Assembly: GCA_018267575.1 (NCBI GenBank)
Contig: JAFDYF010000114.1
Coordinates: forward strand, 1 to 59,520
DNA from: Bacteroidota bacterium
Lineage (GTDB): Bacteria; Bacteroidota; Bacteroidia; Chitinophagales; Chitinophagaceae
Direction of reading: 5' to 3'
Length of the DNA stretch: 59,520 nucleotides
The stretch's first letter is position 1; the number at the start of each line of letters is the position of its first letter. The position numbers were made by a program, and so were the translations under genes. Positions 1 to 8,155 of this stretch are shown here, piece after piece. The notes beneath the pieces are model-generated. The model made no database searches. It was not told where the DNA came from and was given only the letters and a program-made list of their open reading frames with translations.

Positions 1-53
1 GCCTCTTTTTGCTACATCAAAATATTTCTCTGACACAGTTTAATTTACAGACC

Positions 54-148
54 CGCTTTTAGCATTAAGCATTAACCTTTGTCTCGTTGTATTATTTGTG
101 TTCTTTGTGTGAAGTATTTTTTCACGATTCACCATTGACCATTCACGG
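54..148. repeat. Composite intergenic repeat, copy 1
   Basis: This gene-free left edge is built of short word-like blocks: a GCATTAAGCATTAA block (about 61-76), a TTTGTGTTCTTTGTGTGAA block (about 95-113) and TTCACGATTCACCATTGACC (121-140). The reverse complement of the same blocks recurs at 10787-11068 in the same relative order. Bases 1-53 hold nothing I can name. The role is unknown; the repeat lies downstream of the minus-strand DUF779 gene. Confidence 0.6.
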
Positions 149-181
149 TAAGGAATTAATACGCCGCACCTCATTTCTTTC

Positions 182-556
182 TTATTGTATCGAAACCAAA
201 GGTTCCAGCTGCCCAATTTCTTCATCCGTAAATAATCTCGAATGAATAAAGAACCGCACACCCAATGGAATCTCTAAAGAAAAACTACTGCCCCTTCCTT
301 TGGTAACATCCAATTGAAGCTGGGTATGTTTCCAATACTCAAACTGATCGGCACCCATATAGAATTTGCAGCCTTCAATTACACCTAGACAAACATCACT
401 AGCCCCAACCTTAAATTCCCCTTCAGGAAAACACATGGGCTGTGATCCATCACAACAACCGCCGCTTTGATGGAACATCAAAGCCCCATTTTTTTCCTTT
501 AACTTTTTGATAAGTTCAACCGCCGCCTCTGTAGCAATTACCCGATTCATTCCCAT
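182..556 (-). CDS. DUF779 family protein
   Basis: A 124-residue protein of the DUF779 family, whose members commonly sit beside NAD-dependent aldehyde dehydrogenases and whose function is not established. A cysteine-rich segment near residues 33-43 (SGGCCDGSQPMC) is the most distinctive feature and could bind metal or react with an aldehyde, which is inference. There is no signal peptide or membrane segment, so it should be cytoplasmic. The ATG at 556 is the first of the frame. It follows the aldehyde dehydrogenase on the same strand after 126 bp and is probably cotranscribed, which fits an accessory role to that enzyme. Family assignment is fairly sure; function is unknown. Confidence 0.85.
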   Translation of the reverse strand: MGMNRVIATEAAVELIKKLKEKNGALMFHQSGGCCDGSQPMCFPEGEFKVGASDVCLGVIEGCKFYMGADQFEYWKHTQLQLDVTKGRGSSFSLEIPLGVRFFIHSRLFTDEEIGQLEPLVSIQ

Positions 557-682
557 TTCAAAAAATATTTTTCGTTTTCCAATCCTTTTATATAAGGATG
601 ACCTTAGAGGAACAAAGAAAATCGACCTATCAATCTTTGCTCCCCTATGAAGTCCTTCCTACTTTTTGTGGTTAATTATCTA

Positions 683-2215
683 CTAAAAAAAACCCAATTT
701 AGACTTGCTATAAGAAATCAGCATGTTCTTGGTTTGCCGATAGTGACTTAGCATCATCTTATGTGTTTCCCTACCAAAACCCGATTTCTTGTAACCACCA
801 AATGGAGCATGTGCCGGATAAGCATGATAACAGTTTACCCACACACGACCAGCCTGAATGGCCCTGGGCACTTGATACAGTTCATGTGCGTCCCTTGTCC
901 ATACACCGGCACCAAGACCATATAGTGTATCGTTGGCGATTGCCAATGCCTCTTCTGTTGTTTTGAATGTGGTAACACAAGTAACCGGCCCAAAAATTTC
1001 TTCTTGGAAGATGCGCATTTTATTATTGCCTTTAAAAATAGTAGGCTTGATATAATAACCATGCTCCAATCCACTGTTTTGGTGGAAGGCCTCCCCACCG
1101 CAAAGCACGGAAGCACCTTCCTGCTTACCGATATCCAGATAGCTCAGAATTTTGTTATACTGGTCCTCACTGGCCTGTGCACCCATCATGGTGTTCGCAT
1201 CCAGCGGGTTTCCCAGACGTATTGCTTTGGTACGCTGGATAACCCGATCCATGAATTTATCATAGATTTTTTCGTGAACCAGAATCCGACTAGGGCAGGT
1301 ACAAACCTCCCCTTGGTTCAAAGCAAACATCACAGCACCTTCAACAGCTTTATCAAAAAAATCATCGTCGGCATCTGCTACTGATTCAAAGAATATATTA
1401 GGGCTCTTGCCACCCAGTTCCATTGTTACAGGTATCAGATTCTCTGAAGCATATTGCATAATCAATCTACCCGTAGTTGTTTCACCCGTGAACGCAACTT
1501 TGCTTGCCTTGGGTGAACTTGCCAATGGTTTTCCTGCTTCCACGCCAAAGCCAGTCACGATATTCAGCACACCGGCTGGCAGAACATTGCCAATCAATTC
1601 CAACAAACACATGATGCTGGTAGGCGTTTGTTCAGCAGGTTTTACCACCACACAGCAGCCAGCCGCCAATGCGGGGGCAATTTTCCAGGCAGCCATCAAG
1701 AGTGGAAAATTCCAAGGGATGATTTGTCCAACCACACCAATGGGTTCATGCAACTGTATACTCACTGTGGTTTCATCATGCTCGCTGATGGTTCCTTCCT
1801 CTGCACGGATCACACCGGCATAATAACGGAAATGGTCAACCACCAAGGGCAAATCTGCCGCCCTTGTTTCGCGGATGGCTTTTCCATTGTCAATCGTTTC
1901 CACAATCGCCAGATATTCCAGGTTATCCTCAATAATCTGGGCAATCTTCAACAGAAGGTTGCTCCGCTGTGCGGCAGGTGTTTTGCTCCAAGAAGGGAAG
2001 GCAGCCCAAGCAGCATCCAATGCCATATCAATATCCGCAGCATTGCCACGGGCAGCTTGGGTAAACACTTTTCCATCGATGGGGGAAATATTGTCGAAAT
2101 ACTCGCCGCTGGAAGGTTTGGTAAACTTACCATTGATAAAATGGTCGTAGCGGTCTTTAAATTTTGGTCGTGTGGCCACGGTAGACCCTGGCGCTGTCAT
2201 GGTTGCGGTACTCAT
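683..2215 (-). CDS. NAD-dependent aldehyde dehydrogenase (AldB/ExaC type)
   Basis: A 510-residue cytoplasmic aldehyde dehydrogenase that oxidises aldehydes such as acetaldehyde to acids with NAD. Visible family residues are the oxyanion Asn in PWNFP (about residue 169), the coenzyme Lys in KPAE (192), the general base Glu in ELGGKSP (266) and the catalytic Cys in GEVCTCPSR (305). The full length matches the class that includes E. coli AldB and Pseudomonas ExaC. The start is the ATG at 2215. The downstream partner is DUF779; the divergent neighbour is an AraC-type regulator, the likely controller, sharing a 157-bp intergenic region. The true substrate cannot be read from the sequence. Confidence 0.95.
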   Translation of the reverse strand: MSTATMTAPGSTVATRPKFKDRYDHFINGKFTKPSSGEYFDNISPIDGKVFTQAARGNAADIDMALDAAWAAFPSWSKTPAAQRSNLLLKIAQIIEDNLEYLAIVETIDNGKAIRETRAADLPLVVDHFRYYAGVIRAEEGTISEHDETTVSIQLHEPIGVVGQIIPWNFPLLMAAWKIAPALAAGCCVVVKPAEQTPTSIMCLLELIGNVLPAGVLNIVTGFGVEAGKPLASSPKASKVAFTGETTTGRLIMQYASENLIPVTMELGGKSPNIFFESVADADDDFFDKAVEGAVMFALNQGEVCTCPSRILVHEKIYDKFMDRVIQRTKAIRLGNPLDANTMMGAQASEDQYNKILSYLDIGKQEGASVLCGGEAFHQNSGLEHGYYIKPTIFKGNNKMRIFQEEIFGPVTCVTTFKTTEEALAIANDTLYGLGAGVWTRDAHELYQVPRAIQAGRVWVNCYHAYPAHAPFGGYKKSGFGRETHKMMLSHYRQTKNMLISYSKSKLGFF

Positions 2216-2372
2216 ATAGAAGCTTTTAATCGTTAAATAATGACCTAAAGATTTGTTTTAAAAACCCAACCGAACGTGAAAATGGTATTCTATTATAGCA
2301 CAATCGTACTTTTTGTTTGCAGTGGATAGAAAAAGAGTTTATCTTGGATTATCTGTTTTAACCACGATTGTA

Positions 2373-3296
2373 ATGCCTGCTGCCAATTATTTAAGGAAGA
2401 TAGACCTTACTCATCCCAAATATCTACAAACACTGGTGGAGAACAGGCGCATTTTCAATCTATCCAATTGTGAGTTGAATATTTTCGAAAGCTATCAGGA
2501 AACTTATCGGGTGCCACTCACCTTCAACGATTTTGTGATAACAAGCATGGTTAGGGGAAAAAAAGTGATGCACTTGTTCAATGAACCTTCCTTTGATTAT
2601 TTGCCCGGCGAAACGGTGATTGTACCTGCCAATGAAACCATGGTAATCGATTTTCCGGAAGCTGCCCAGCATAACCCAACCCAATGCATTGCGCTGGCGG
2701 TAGATGCCCAATATATCAACAATACTGTCGATTATTTAAATCAATATTATAACAACGATCCTGACACTGAATACGATTGGAAGCTTCGTTATAATCAATA
2801 CCATTTTGATAATGACGCAGAAATTACCCAGCTCATCAATAAACTAATCAGGGTTTGCAGTAGTACCGACAAAACAAAAAACATTTTTGCCGACTTGAAC
2901 CTGAAGGAACTACTTATCCGTTTATTGCAGAGCCAGCATTTGATGCAAGTTTCTAACGAAGCGGCCGAACTATCTAATAAAGGCCGTTTACAATTTGTTA
3001 TTCATTTTATACATGAAAATCTCACGGAAAAAATATTGATCAATCAACTTTGTAGCAAGGCCTATTTGAGCCGCAATGCTTTTTTCAAATGGTTCAGGAA
3101 ACAATTTGGCATCACTCCCTTGGATTATATCAATAATGAGCGCATCAAGTTGTCCAAACAACTATTGGCGCAAAAAAACAAAAGCATCAAGGAAATTGCC
3201 TTGCAATGTGGCTTTAGCGACGAAAACTATTTTGTCCGCTTATTCAAAAAAATAGAGGGAATCACACCCGGTGCTTATCAAAGCTGCATGATATAG
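2373..3296 (+). CDS. AraC family transcriptional regulator
   Basis: A 307-residue regulator with an N-terminal ligand/cupin-like region (roughly residues 1-190) and a C-terminal double helix-turn-helix of AraC type (roughly 205-303; note IKEIALQCGFSDENYFVRLFKK). The open frame extends back to a TTG at 2313, but the ATG at 2373 (MPAANYLRK) is the more natural start. A TACTTTTTG stretch at 2307-2315 resembles the -7 box of this phylum and would give a leader of about 50 nt. It is divergent from the aldehyde dehydrogenase, so it probably senses an aldehyde, alcohol or related metabolite and activates that operon; the ligand is unknown. Confidence 0.9.
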   Translation: MPAANYLRKIDLTHPKYLQTLVENRRIFNLSNCELNIFESYQETYRVPLTFNDFVITSMVRGKKVMHLFNEPSFDYLPGETVIVPANETMVIDFPEAAQHNPTQCIALAVDAQYINNTVDYLNQYYNNDPDTEYDWKLRYNQYHFDNDAEITQLINKLIRVCSSTDKTKNIFADLNLKELLIRLLQSQHLMQVSNEAAELSNKGRLQFVIHFIHENLTEKILINQLCSKAYLSRNAFFKWFRKQFGITPLDYINNERIKLSKQLLAQKNKSIKEIALQCGFSDENYFVRLFKKIEGITPGAYQSCMI

Positions 3297-3414
3297 TGCT
3301 GGCGGGCATAATCCCAAAGTCAAACAAAAGGCAAATAACCTATCCAATTTTACATCATTTATTCTAGCCAATTCACCATATCTTGAGTATTCATGTTGGT
3401 TAAATAAAAAAAAT

Positions 3415-3831
3415 ATGAAACAGATATTTATCAACCTACCTGTTAAAAATCCAGAAGCATCCATGGACTTTTACGCCCAATTAGGTTTTACAAACTATCC
3501 TTTATTTACAGATGAAAACCAAAAGTGTATGGTTTGGAGCGAACAGATTTATGTGATGCTCCAGTCGAGAGCAATATTCAGTTCCTATAACAAAAAGCCC
3601 ATACCAGATATTAAAAACAATATAGCCGCCACGTTTACACTCCCTGTTGAAAGCCTAGATATGGTTAATGAGATTATTGAAAATGGTTTAAAAGCTGGAG
3701 GCAAAGAACCTACGCCGATGCTGGATGAAGGTTTTATGCAAATAAGGGAAATTGAAGATTTGGATGGACATACTTGGTCCGTAATCTATTTGGATTTGGA
3801 TAAATTTAAAGAAATTAAAGCTAAACAATAA
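3415..3831 (+). CDS. VOC (glyoxalase/bleomycin resistance-like) family protein
   Basis: A 138-residue protein with the paired beta-alpha-beta-beta-beta pattern of the vicinal oxygen chelate superfamily: it begins IFINLPVKNPEASMDFY, has a central FTLPVESLDMVNEI segment and ends DLDGHTWSVIYLD. Members include glyoxalase I, dioxygenases and antibiotic-binding proteins. The closest type by eye is the YdeN/PhnB-like group that is often annotated 'lactoylglutathione lyase', but the metal-ligand set is not complete enough to claim catalysis. It lies 118 bp after the AraC gene and is convergent with fabD. Cytoplasmic; substrate unknown. Confidence 0.85.
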   Translation: MKQIFINLPVKNPEASMDFYAQLGFTNYPLFTDENQKCMVWSEQIYVMLQSRAIFSSYNKKPIPDIKNNIAATFTLPVESLDMVNEIIENGLKAGGKEPTPMLDEGFMQIREIEDLDGHTWSVIYLDLDKFKEIKAKQ

Positions 3832-3878
3832 ACGTAAGGAATGAATTACGAGCACCAAGTTTGACTTCCATTAGTCCA

Positions 3879-4769
3879 CTAATTGACCACTTCAGCTTGG
3901 ACTGTTTTATCAATTTTTAAAATCAATCCCTGCAAAACTTTGCCCGGTCCCACTTCCGTAAAGCGGGAACAACCTTCTGCAATCATGGCTTTAACGCTTT
4001 GACTCCACAATACGGGACCAGTTAATTGGTCAATGAGATTTTTTTTGATCTCTTCCCTATCCATCACGGCCTTGGCAACAAAATTTTGATAGATGGAAGC
4101 AGTGGGACTATAAAAAGTAGTCTTATTGATAGCTGCGCTCAGTTCTTCTTTAGCAGGCTGCATCAGTGGCGAATGGAATGCTCCGCCCACAGGTAGTTTC
4201 AATGCTCTTTTAGCACCAGCGGCCTTCATGCGTTCGCAAGCAATATCAATGCCCTTGATAGTACCACTGATTACTAGTTGGCCTGGACAGTTGTAGTTGG
4301 CGGGCACTACTATTTCGCCTGTCTCCTTTTGTACTTCATTGCAAATTTCCTCTGCCTTTGCATCATCCAATGCCAGCACAGCCGCCATGGTGGAGGGAAC
4401 CACTTCACAGGCTTTTTGCATAGCCTTGGCCCTGATTGAAACCAACTGAAGGGCATCTTCAAAACTCAATGCCCCATTGGCCACCAACGCAGAAAATTCA
4501 CCAAGCGAATGCCCTGCCACCATTTCTGGCTTTACATTATCGATACTTTTAAATGCTATAACAGAATGAAGAAATACGGCAGGCTGGGTCACATTGGTTT
4601 GCTTCAGATCCTCCTCATTGCCTCCAAACATGATATCAGAAATGCGGAAACCCAAAATCTCGTTTGCTTGTTCAAATAGGCGCTTGGCGAATGCGCTGTT
4701 TTCGTAGTGATCCTTACCCATACCGGGAAATTGGGAACCTTGGCCCGGAAAAACATAGGCGTGCTTCAT
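3879..4769 (-). CDS. fabD: Malonyl-CoA:ACP transacylase
   Basis: FabD transfers malonyl from CoA to acyl carrier protein, supplying the chain-extension unit of type II fatty acid synthesis. The 296-residue protein has the N-terminal FPGQGSQ motif, the nucleophile elbow GHSLGE (Ser88), the conserved Arg in SIRAKAMQ and the catalytic His in GGAFHSPLM (His199). The frame continues upstream to a TTG at 4778, but the ATG at 4769 (MKHAYVFPGQ) matches the family start. It is a single gene on the minus strand, convergent with the VOC gene. accD, the enzyme producing malonyl-CoA, is elsewhere in this window (20.7 kb). Confidence 0.97.
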   Translation of the reverse strand: MKHAYVFPGQGSQFPGMGKDHYENSAFAKRLFEQANEILGFRISDIMFGGNEEDLKQTNVTQPAVFLHSVIAFKSIDNVKPEMVAGHSLGEFSALVANGALSFEDALQLVSIRAKAMQKACEVVPSTMAAVLALDDAKAEEICNEVQKETGEIVVPANYNCPGQLVISGTIKGIDIACERMKAAGAKRALKLPVGGAFHSPLMQPAKEELSAAINKTTFYSPTASIYQNFVAKAVMDREEIKKNLIDQLTGPVLWSQSVKAMIAEGCSRFTEVGPGKVLQGLILKIDKTVQAEVVN

Positions 4770-4854
4770 AAACCTCAATAATTAGGAAAAACAAATATGC
4801 TATAAACCAGCGGACTTGCCAAAGAAAATTTGAAGGGAGGCAGAAGGTTTGAGG

Positions 4855-4945
4855 TAGAAGGTATGAGGCGAAAGGCATAGGGCAAAAACTCCCTACTCCG
4901 AACTTAATACTACAAACTTCAAACTAAAGACTCCCTCCTCCAACC
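4855..4945. repeat. Degenerate 'ACTCC...GACT' word repeat
   Basis: Between the fabD start and the folE stop lies a run of short overlapping words such as CTCCCTACTCCGAACTT and AAACTAAAGACTCC, preceded by purine-rich words (GAAGGTTTGAGGTAGAAGG). The same vocabulary recurs at 10858-10898, 11140-11168 and in the large block at 39817-40076. No coding potential is seen. Confidence 0.5.
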
Positions 4946-4957
4946 CTACACCGTCCC

Positions 4958-5554
4958 CTAATGCAGTTTCGAAGAAATTAGTTTTGAAAATTCGCTGCGG
5001 GTCTCATTTTTTTCAAACTCCCCAAAAAAAGCGGAAGTTGTGGTCACGGAATTTTGTTTTTGAACTCCACGCATCATCATGCAAAGATGTGATGCTTCGA
5101 TAACCACCGCAACGCCCAAAGGATTTAGAGCATCTTTAATGGCATCTAATATTTGAGTGGTGAGTCTTTCTTGTACTTGTAAACGGCGGGCATACACATC
5201 CACCACCCGGGCAATCTTGCTCAAACCCGTAATCCAACCATTAGGTATATACGCCACATGTGCCTTACCGAAAAAAGGAAGCATATGGTGTTCGCACAAA
5301 CTGAACACTTCAATATCCTTCACAATAATCATCTCGCTCATTTCCTCATGGAATTTGGCAGAATCCAATATGGCTTTGGCATCCAACTGATAGCCCTGGG
5401 TCAAAAATTGCATGGCTTTCGCAACCCGCTCCGGTGTTTTTTCCAAACCTTCCCTTTCAGGATTTTCACCAAGTAATGAAAGGCTATTCCGGTATTTTTC
5501 AATTAATCTAGCGGTAACCTCTTCATCGTACTGCTCAATCTTCTTATATCCCAT
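4958..5554 (-). CDS. folE: GTP cyclohydrolase I
   Basis: FolE converts GTP to 7,8-dihydroneopterin triphosphate and formate, the first step of folate, queuosine-precursor and tetrahydrobiopterin synthesis. The 198-residue protein carries the zinc ligands Cys87 and His90 (SLCEHH) and Cys158 (HLCMMMRG), and the QNSVTTTSAFFG C-terminal signature. The start is the ATG at 5554. Upstream on the same strand are two tandem 6-pyruvoyl-tetrahydropterin synthase paralogs that would use its product, so the three genes form a pterin cluster, though the gap of about 120 bp to the next gene leaves room for a separate promoter. Confidence 0.97.
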   Translation of the reverse strand: MGYKKIEQYDEEVTARLIEKYRNSLSLLGENPEREGLEKTPERVAKAMQFLTQGYQLDAKAILDSAKFHEEMSEMIIVKDIEVFSLCEHHMLPFFGKAHVAYIPNGWITGLSKIARVVDVYARRLQVQERLTTQILDAIKDALNPLGVAVVIEASHLCMMMRGVQKQNSVTTTSAFFGEFEKNETRSEFSKLISSKLH

Positions 5555-5675
5555 ATTTTATTTTTTTCCTTTGATTTCAACCTTATTTTATGAATAACGC
5601 TGATAATAATATAAAGCCAATTTTATTTTACAAACAAACTTTTGGTTAATCAGTATAATAAGGGTAGAATCATGG

Positions 5676-6086
5676 TCATGCAGGGTATTCCACAAAATTC
5701 CTCTCAGTCTCGTATAACCGAATCTTTAGGTCAAGTTTAACATCAATCTCTTTTCTCAAAATATGGTAAATGACTACTGCAATATGTTCAGCTGTTGGGT
5801 TTAAATTAACAAAATAACTTACGTCGAGGTTCAAATTTTTATGGTCAAATTTTTCTAGCACATTTTCCTCAATGATATCGGATAGTTTTTTCAAATCCAT
5901 TACATAACCGGTCGCGGGGTCTATCTCACCCGTCAGTTTTACTTCCAGTTCATAGTTGTGACCATGGTAATTGGGATTATTACATTTCCCAAAAACCTGA
6001 TCATTGGTTTGTTCATCCCAAGCAGGATTGAACAAACGGTGCGCCGCATTGAAATGCTCCCTCCGAAAAACAGAAACCCTACTCAT
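5676..6086 (-). CDS. 6-pyruvoyl-tetrahydropterin synthase family protein (paralog 1)
   Basis: A 136-residue T-fold protein of COG0720. The zinc ligands His16, His41 and His43 (HFNAAH, HGHNY) and the catalytic Cys35 are present. The Cys and HGH are separated by five residues (C-x5-HGH), the spacing of animal-type PTPS, whereas QueD usually has C-x3-HGH. Segments such as GEIDPATG and DHKNLNLDV also look like eukaryotic PTPS. The likely reaction is dihydroneopterin triphosphate to 6-pyruvoyl-tetrahydropterin, but 6-carboxy-tetrahydropterin synthesis (QueD role) cannot be excluded. It sits between folE and a second paralog. Confidence 0.9.
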   Translation of the reverse strand: MSRVSVFRREHFNAAHRLFNPAWDEQTNDQVFGKCNNPNYHGHNYELEVKLTGEIDPATGYVMDLKKLSDIIEENVLEKFDHKNLNLDVSYFVNLNPTAEHIAVVIYHILRKEIDVKLDLKIRLYETERNFVEYPA

Positions 6087-6171
6087 ATAGATCGGTTCAT
6101 TGTTGATAGATGATGGCTCATGGCTAAATCACTTCAAAATAACCAGAGTGTATTCCCAAATAATAATTCAA

Positions 6172-6582
6172 TTACTCTCCGAAGTACTCCACATAAATCC
6201 TGGGTGTTTCGTACAATTTTATAGCATGCAATTTTACTTGTGGAGGTAAAGCCCTTATCAATTCCTGCCAGATTGCTTTGGCCAGATTTTCGGTTGAACA
6301 CATTTTCCCCCTCATAAAATCAACATCCATATTCAGGTTTTTATGATCTAACTTTTCGATCACGGATTGGTTGATGATCACACTCAACTTTTTAACGTCA
6401 AACAAAAAACCAGTTTCCGGATGGGGTTCCCCTTTAATAGTCACATACAATTCATAATTGTGACCATGCCAATTTTCGTTGGCACATTTTCCAAATACCT
6501 CTTCATTTTTTTCCCTGCTCCAATCATTGTTATACAATTTGTGCGCAGCATTAAAATGTTCGATGCGCGTCAGATACAGCAT
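6172..6582 (-). CDS. 6-pyruvoyl-tetrahydropterin synthase family protein (paralog 2)
   Basis: The second COG0720 protein, also 136 residues and clearly homologous to its downstream neighbour, with His14, Cys33, His39 and His41 in the same places and again C-x5-HGH spacing. Divergence from paralog 1 is substantial (for example MRGKMCSTENLAKAIWQEL against VNLNPTAEHIAVVIYHIL), so this is an old duplication. One copy may serve queuosine and the other pterin cofactor synthesis; which is which cannot be told here. It is the first gene of the minus-strand pterin cluster, with a good promoter directly upstream giving a very short leader. Confidence 0.9.
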   Translation of the reverse strand: MLYLTRIEHFNAAHKLYNNDWSREKNEEVFGKCANENWHGHNYELYVTIKGEPHPETGFLFDVKKLSVIINQSVIEKLDHKNLNMDVDFMRGKMCSTENLAKAIWQELIRALPPQVKLHAIKLYETPRIYVEYFGE

Positions 6583-6596
6583 TGCTATTTTTTTTG

Positions 6597-6626
6597 CAAA
6601 GGTAATGTTTAGCGCAAGAATGCAAA
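6597..6626 (-). promoter_or_regulatory. Bacteroidota-type promoter of the pterin cluster
   Basis: Read on the minus strand: TTTG (6626-6623), an 18-bp spacer, then TACCTTTG (6604-6597), matching TTTG-N17-23-TAnnTTTG. Transcription would begin about 6590, leaving a leader of only a few bases before the ATG at 6582. Confidence 0.7.
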
Positions 6627-6645
6627 GGATACCGATATTTGCAAG

Positions 6646-7314
6646 ATGAAAATATTGCTCACAGCAGCTACCCCATTTGAAATACAGCCAACACTCGACC
6701 TATTACAAAATAAAGGGCTAAAAGTTCAGTCCAGTGATATCTCTTATTTAATAACGGGAGTGGGGATGGTTGCTACCACTTATTTTCTTACCAAGAAAAT
6801 AGGACAAGTCAAACCCCAGCTGATTGTACAAGCTGGTATTGCAGGCAGCTTTACTGAACAAGCTTTATGCAGCACGGTTGTCATCAAGGAAGATTGTTTT
6901 GCCGATTTGGGAGTGATGGAGGAAAACCAATTCAAATCCATATTTAATCTAGGTCTTTCCGATCCCGACCATTACCCATTTAACCAGGGTTTGCTAAAAA
7001 ACCCATATTCTCATTTGATGGACTTAACCAATCTGGAGCACGTAAAAGGGATAACGATAAACGAAATCAGTACGGACAAAAGCAGGATCGACTGGCACCA
7101 GCAACGCACAAGAGCTATGGTTGAAACCATGGAAGGCGCCGCTTTTCATTATGTTTGTCTACATGAAAAAATCCCCTTCCTTCAAATCCGCTCCATTTCA
7201 AATAGGGTGGGCGAACGCGATAAAAGGAAATGGGAAATCAAGAAATCCATAGAATGCCTGAATGAACAACTTATTTTATTATTGGAAAAAATAGATGCGA
7301 AAAATGAAATTTAG
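6646..7314 (+). CDS. mqnB: Futalosine hydrolase
   Basis: MqnB removes hypoxanthine from futalosine to give dehypoxanthine futalosine in the futalosine pathway of menaquinone synthesis. The 222-residue protein has the nucleoside-phosphorylase fold of the MTA/SAH nucleosidase family: an N-terminal ILLTAATPFE, the glycine-rich ITGVGMVAT and QAGIAGSF segments, and the METMEGAAFHYVC active-site helix (Glu binding the ribose). It overlaps the start of mqnD, so the two are translationally coupled and this assignment is mutually supported. It is divergent from the pterin cluster. Confidence 0.95.
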   Translation: MKILLTAATPFEIQPTLDLLQNKGLKVQSSDISYLITGVGMVATTYFLTKKIGQVKPQLIVQAGIAGSFTEQALCSTVVIKEDCFADLGVMEENQFKSIFNLGLSDPDHYPFNQGLLKNPYSHLMDLTNLEHVKGITINEISTDKSRIDWHQQRTRAMVETMEGAAFHYVCLHEKIPFLQIRSISNRVGERDKRKWEIKKSIECLNEQLILLLEKIDAKNEI

Positions 7315-8134
7315 TTTAGGGTTTAGTCCTTGCCCCAATGATACATTTATATTTGATGCCTTAGTGAATAAAAAAATCGACACTCTGGGCTATGATTTTG
7401 ATATACTGTTGGAGGATGTTCAAACGCTTAACCAATGGGCAATGCAAGGAAAATTGGATATTTCAAAAATAAGCTATGGCGTATTGCCATTGGTGATGGA
7501 ACATTATCATTTACTGGAAGCAGGCGGGGCCTTGGGCAAGGGGGTGGGTCCCTTATTGATTGCAAAAAAACAAATCAATCTTACAGAAATTGATGAATGC
7601 CTCATTGCCATTCCCGGTGAAAACACTACAGCCCACCTCTTATTTTCGCTTGCTTTTCCAAAAGCTCAGCGTAAACAGTTTATGATATTCTCTGACATTG
7701 AAAAAGCGGTATTGGATGGCAAAGTGGATGCTGGTGTAATCATCCACGAAAACCGTTTCACCTACCAACAAAAAGGGCTTATCAAGCTAATGGAACTGGG
7801 CGAATTTTGGGAAAAGGAAACCGGTTGTCCCATACCGTTGGGGGGCATTATCATCAAAAAAAATATTGGTGACAAAATACAGCAAGACATAAACGGCCTG
7901 ATCAAAAAAAGTGTGGAATATGCTTTCTCCCATTACCCCAAACTTGCCCCTTTTGTAAAAGAACATTCGCAGGAAATGGAAGAACAGGTCATGCGCCAGC
8001 ATATTGACCTTTATGTGAACCAATATTCAGTTTCACTAGGGGATGATGGGAAGAAATCTATTTCACAATTATTGAAAACCTATCAGGATATTCATCCAGA
8101 AACCCAGCAGCAGTCACTCAGTATTATCGAATAG
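7304..8134 (+). CDS. mqnD: 1,4-dihydroxy-6-naphthoate synthase
   Basis: MqnD converts cyclic dehypoxanthine futalosine to 1,4-dihydroxy-6-naphthoate, a late soluble step of the futalosine route to menaquinone. The 276-residue protein shows the family start GFSPCPNDTFIFDAL and the periplasmic-binding-protein-like fold with GVGPLLIAK, IPGENTTAHLL and VDAGVIIHENRFTY. Two ATGs are possible (7295 and 7304); I prefer 7304 because the family begins M-K-x(3)-G-F-S-P-C-P. It overlaps the mqnB stop by 11 bases. Other mqn genes are not in the window. Confidence 0.95.
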   Translation: MKFSLGFSPCPNDTFIFDALVNKKIDTLGYDFDILLEDVQTLNQWAMQGKLDISKISYGVLPLVMEHYHLLEAGGALGKGVGPLLIAKKQINLTEIDECLIAIPGENTTAHLLFSLAFPKAQRKQFMIFSDIEKAVLDGKVDAGVIIHENRFTYQQKGLIKLMELGEFWEKETGCPIPLGGIIIKKNIGDKIQQDINGLIKKSVEYAFSHYPKLAPFVKEHSQEMEEQVMRQHIDLYVNQYSVSLGDDGKKSISQLLKTYQDIHPETQQQSLSIIE

Positions 8135-8155
8135 CACTATTGAATTAAGGAAGGA

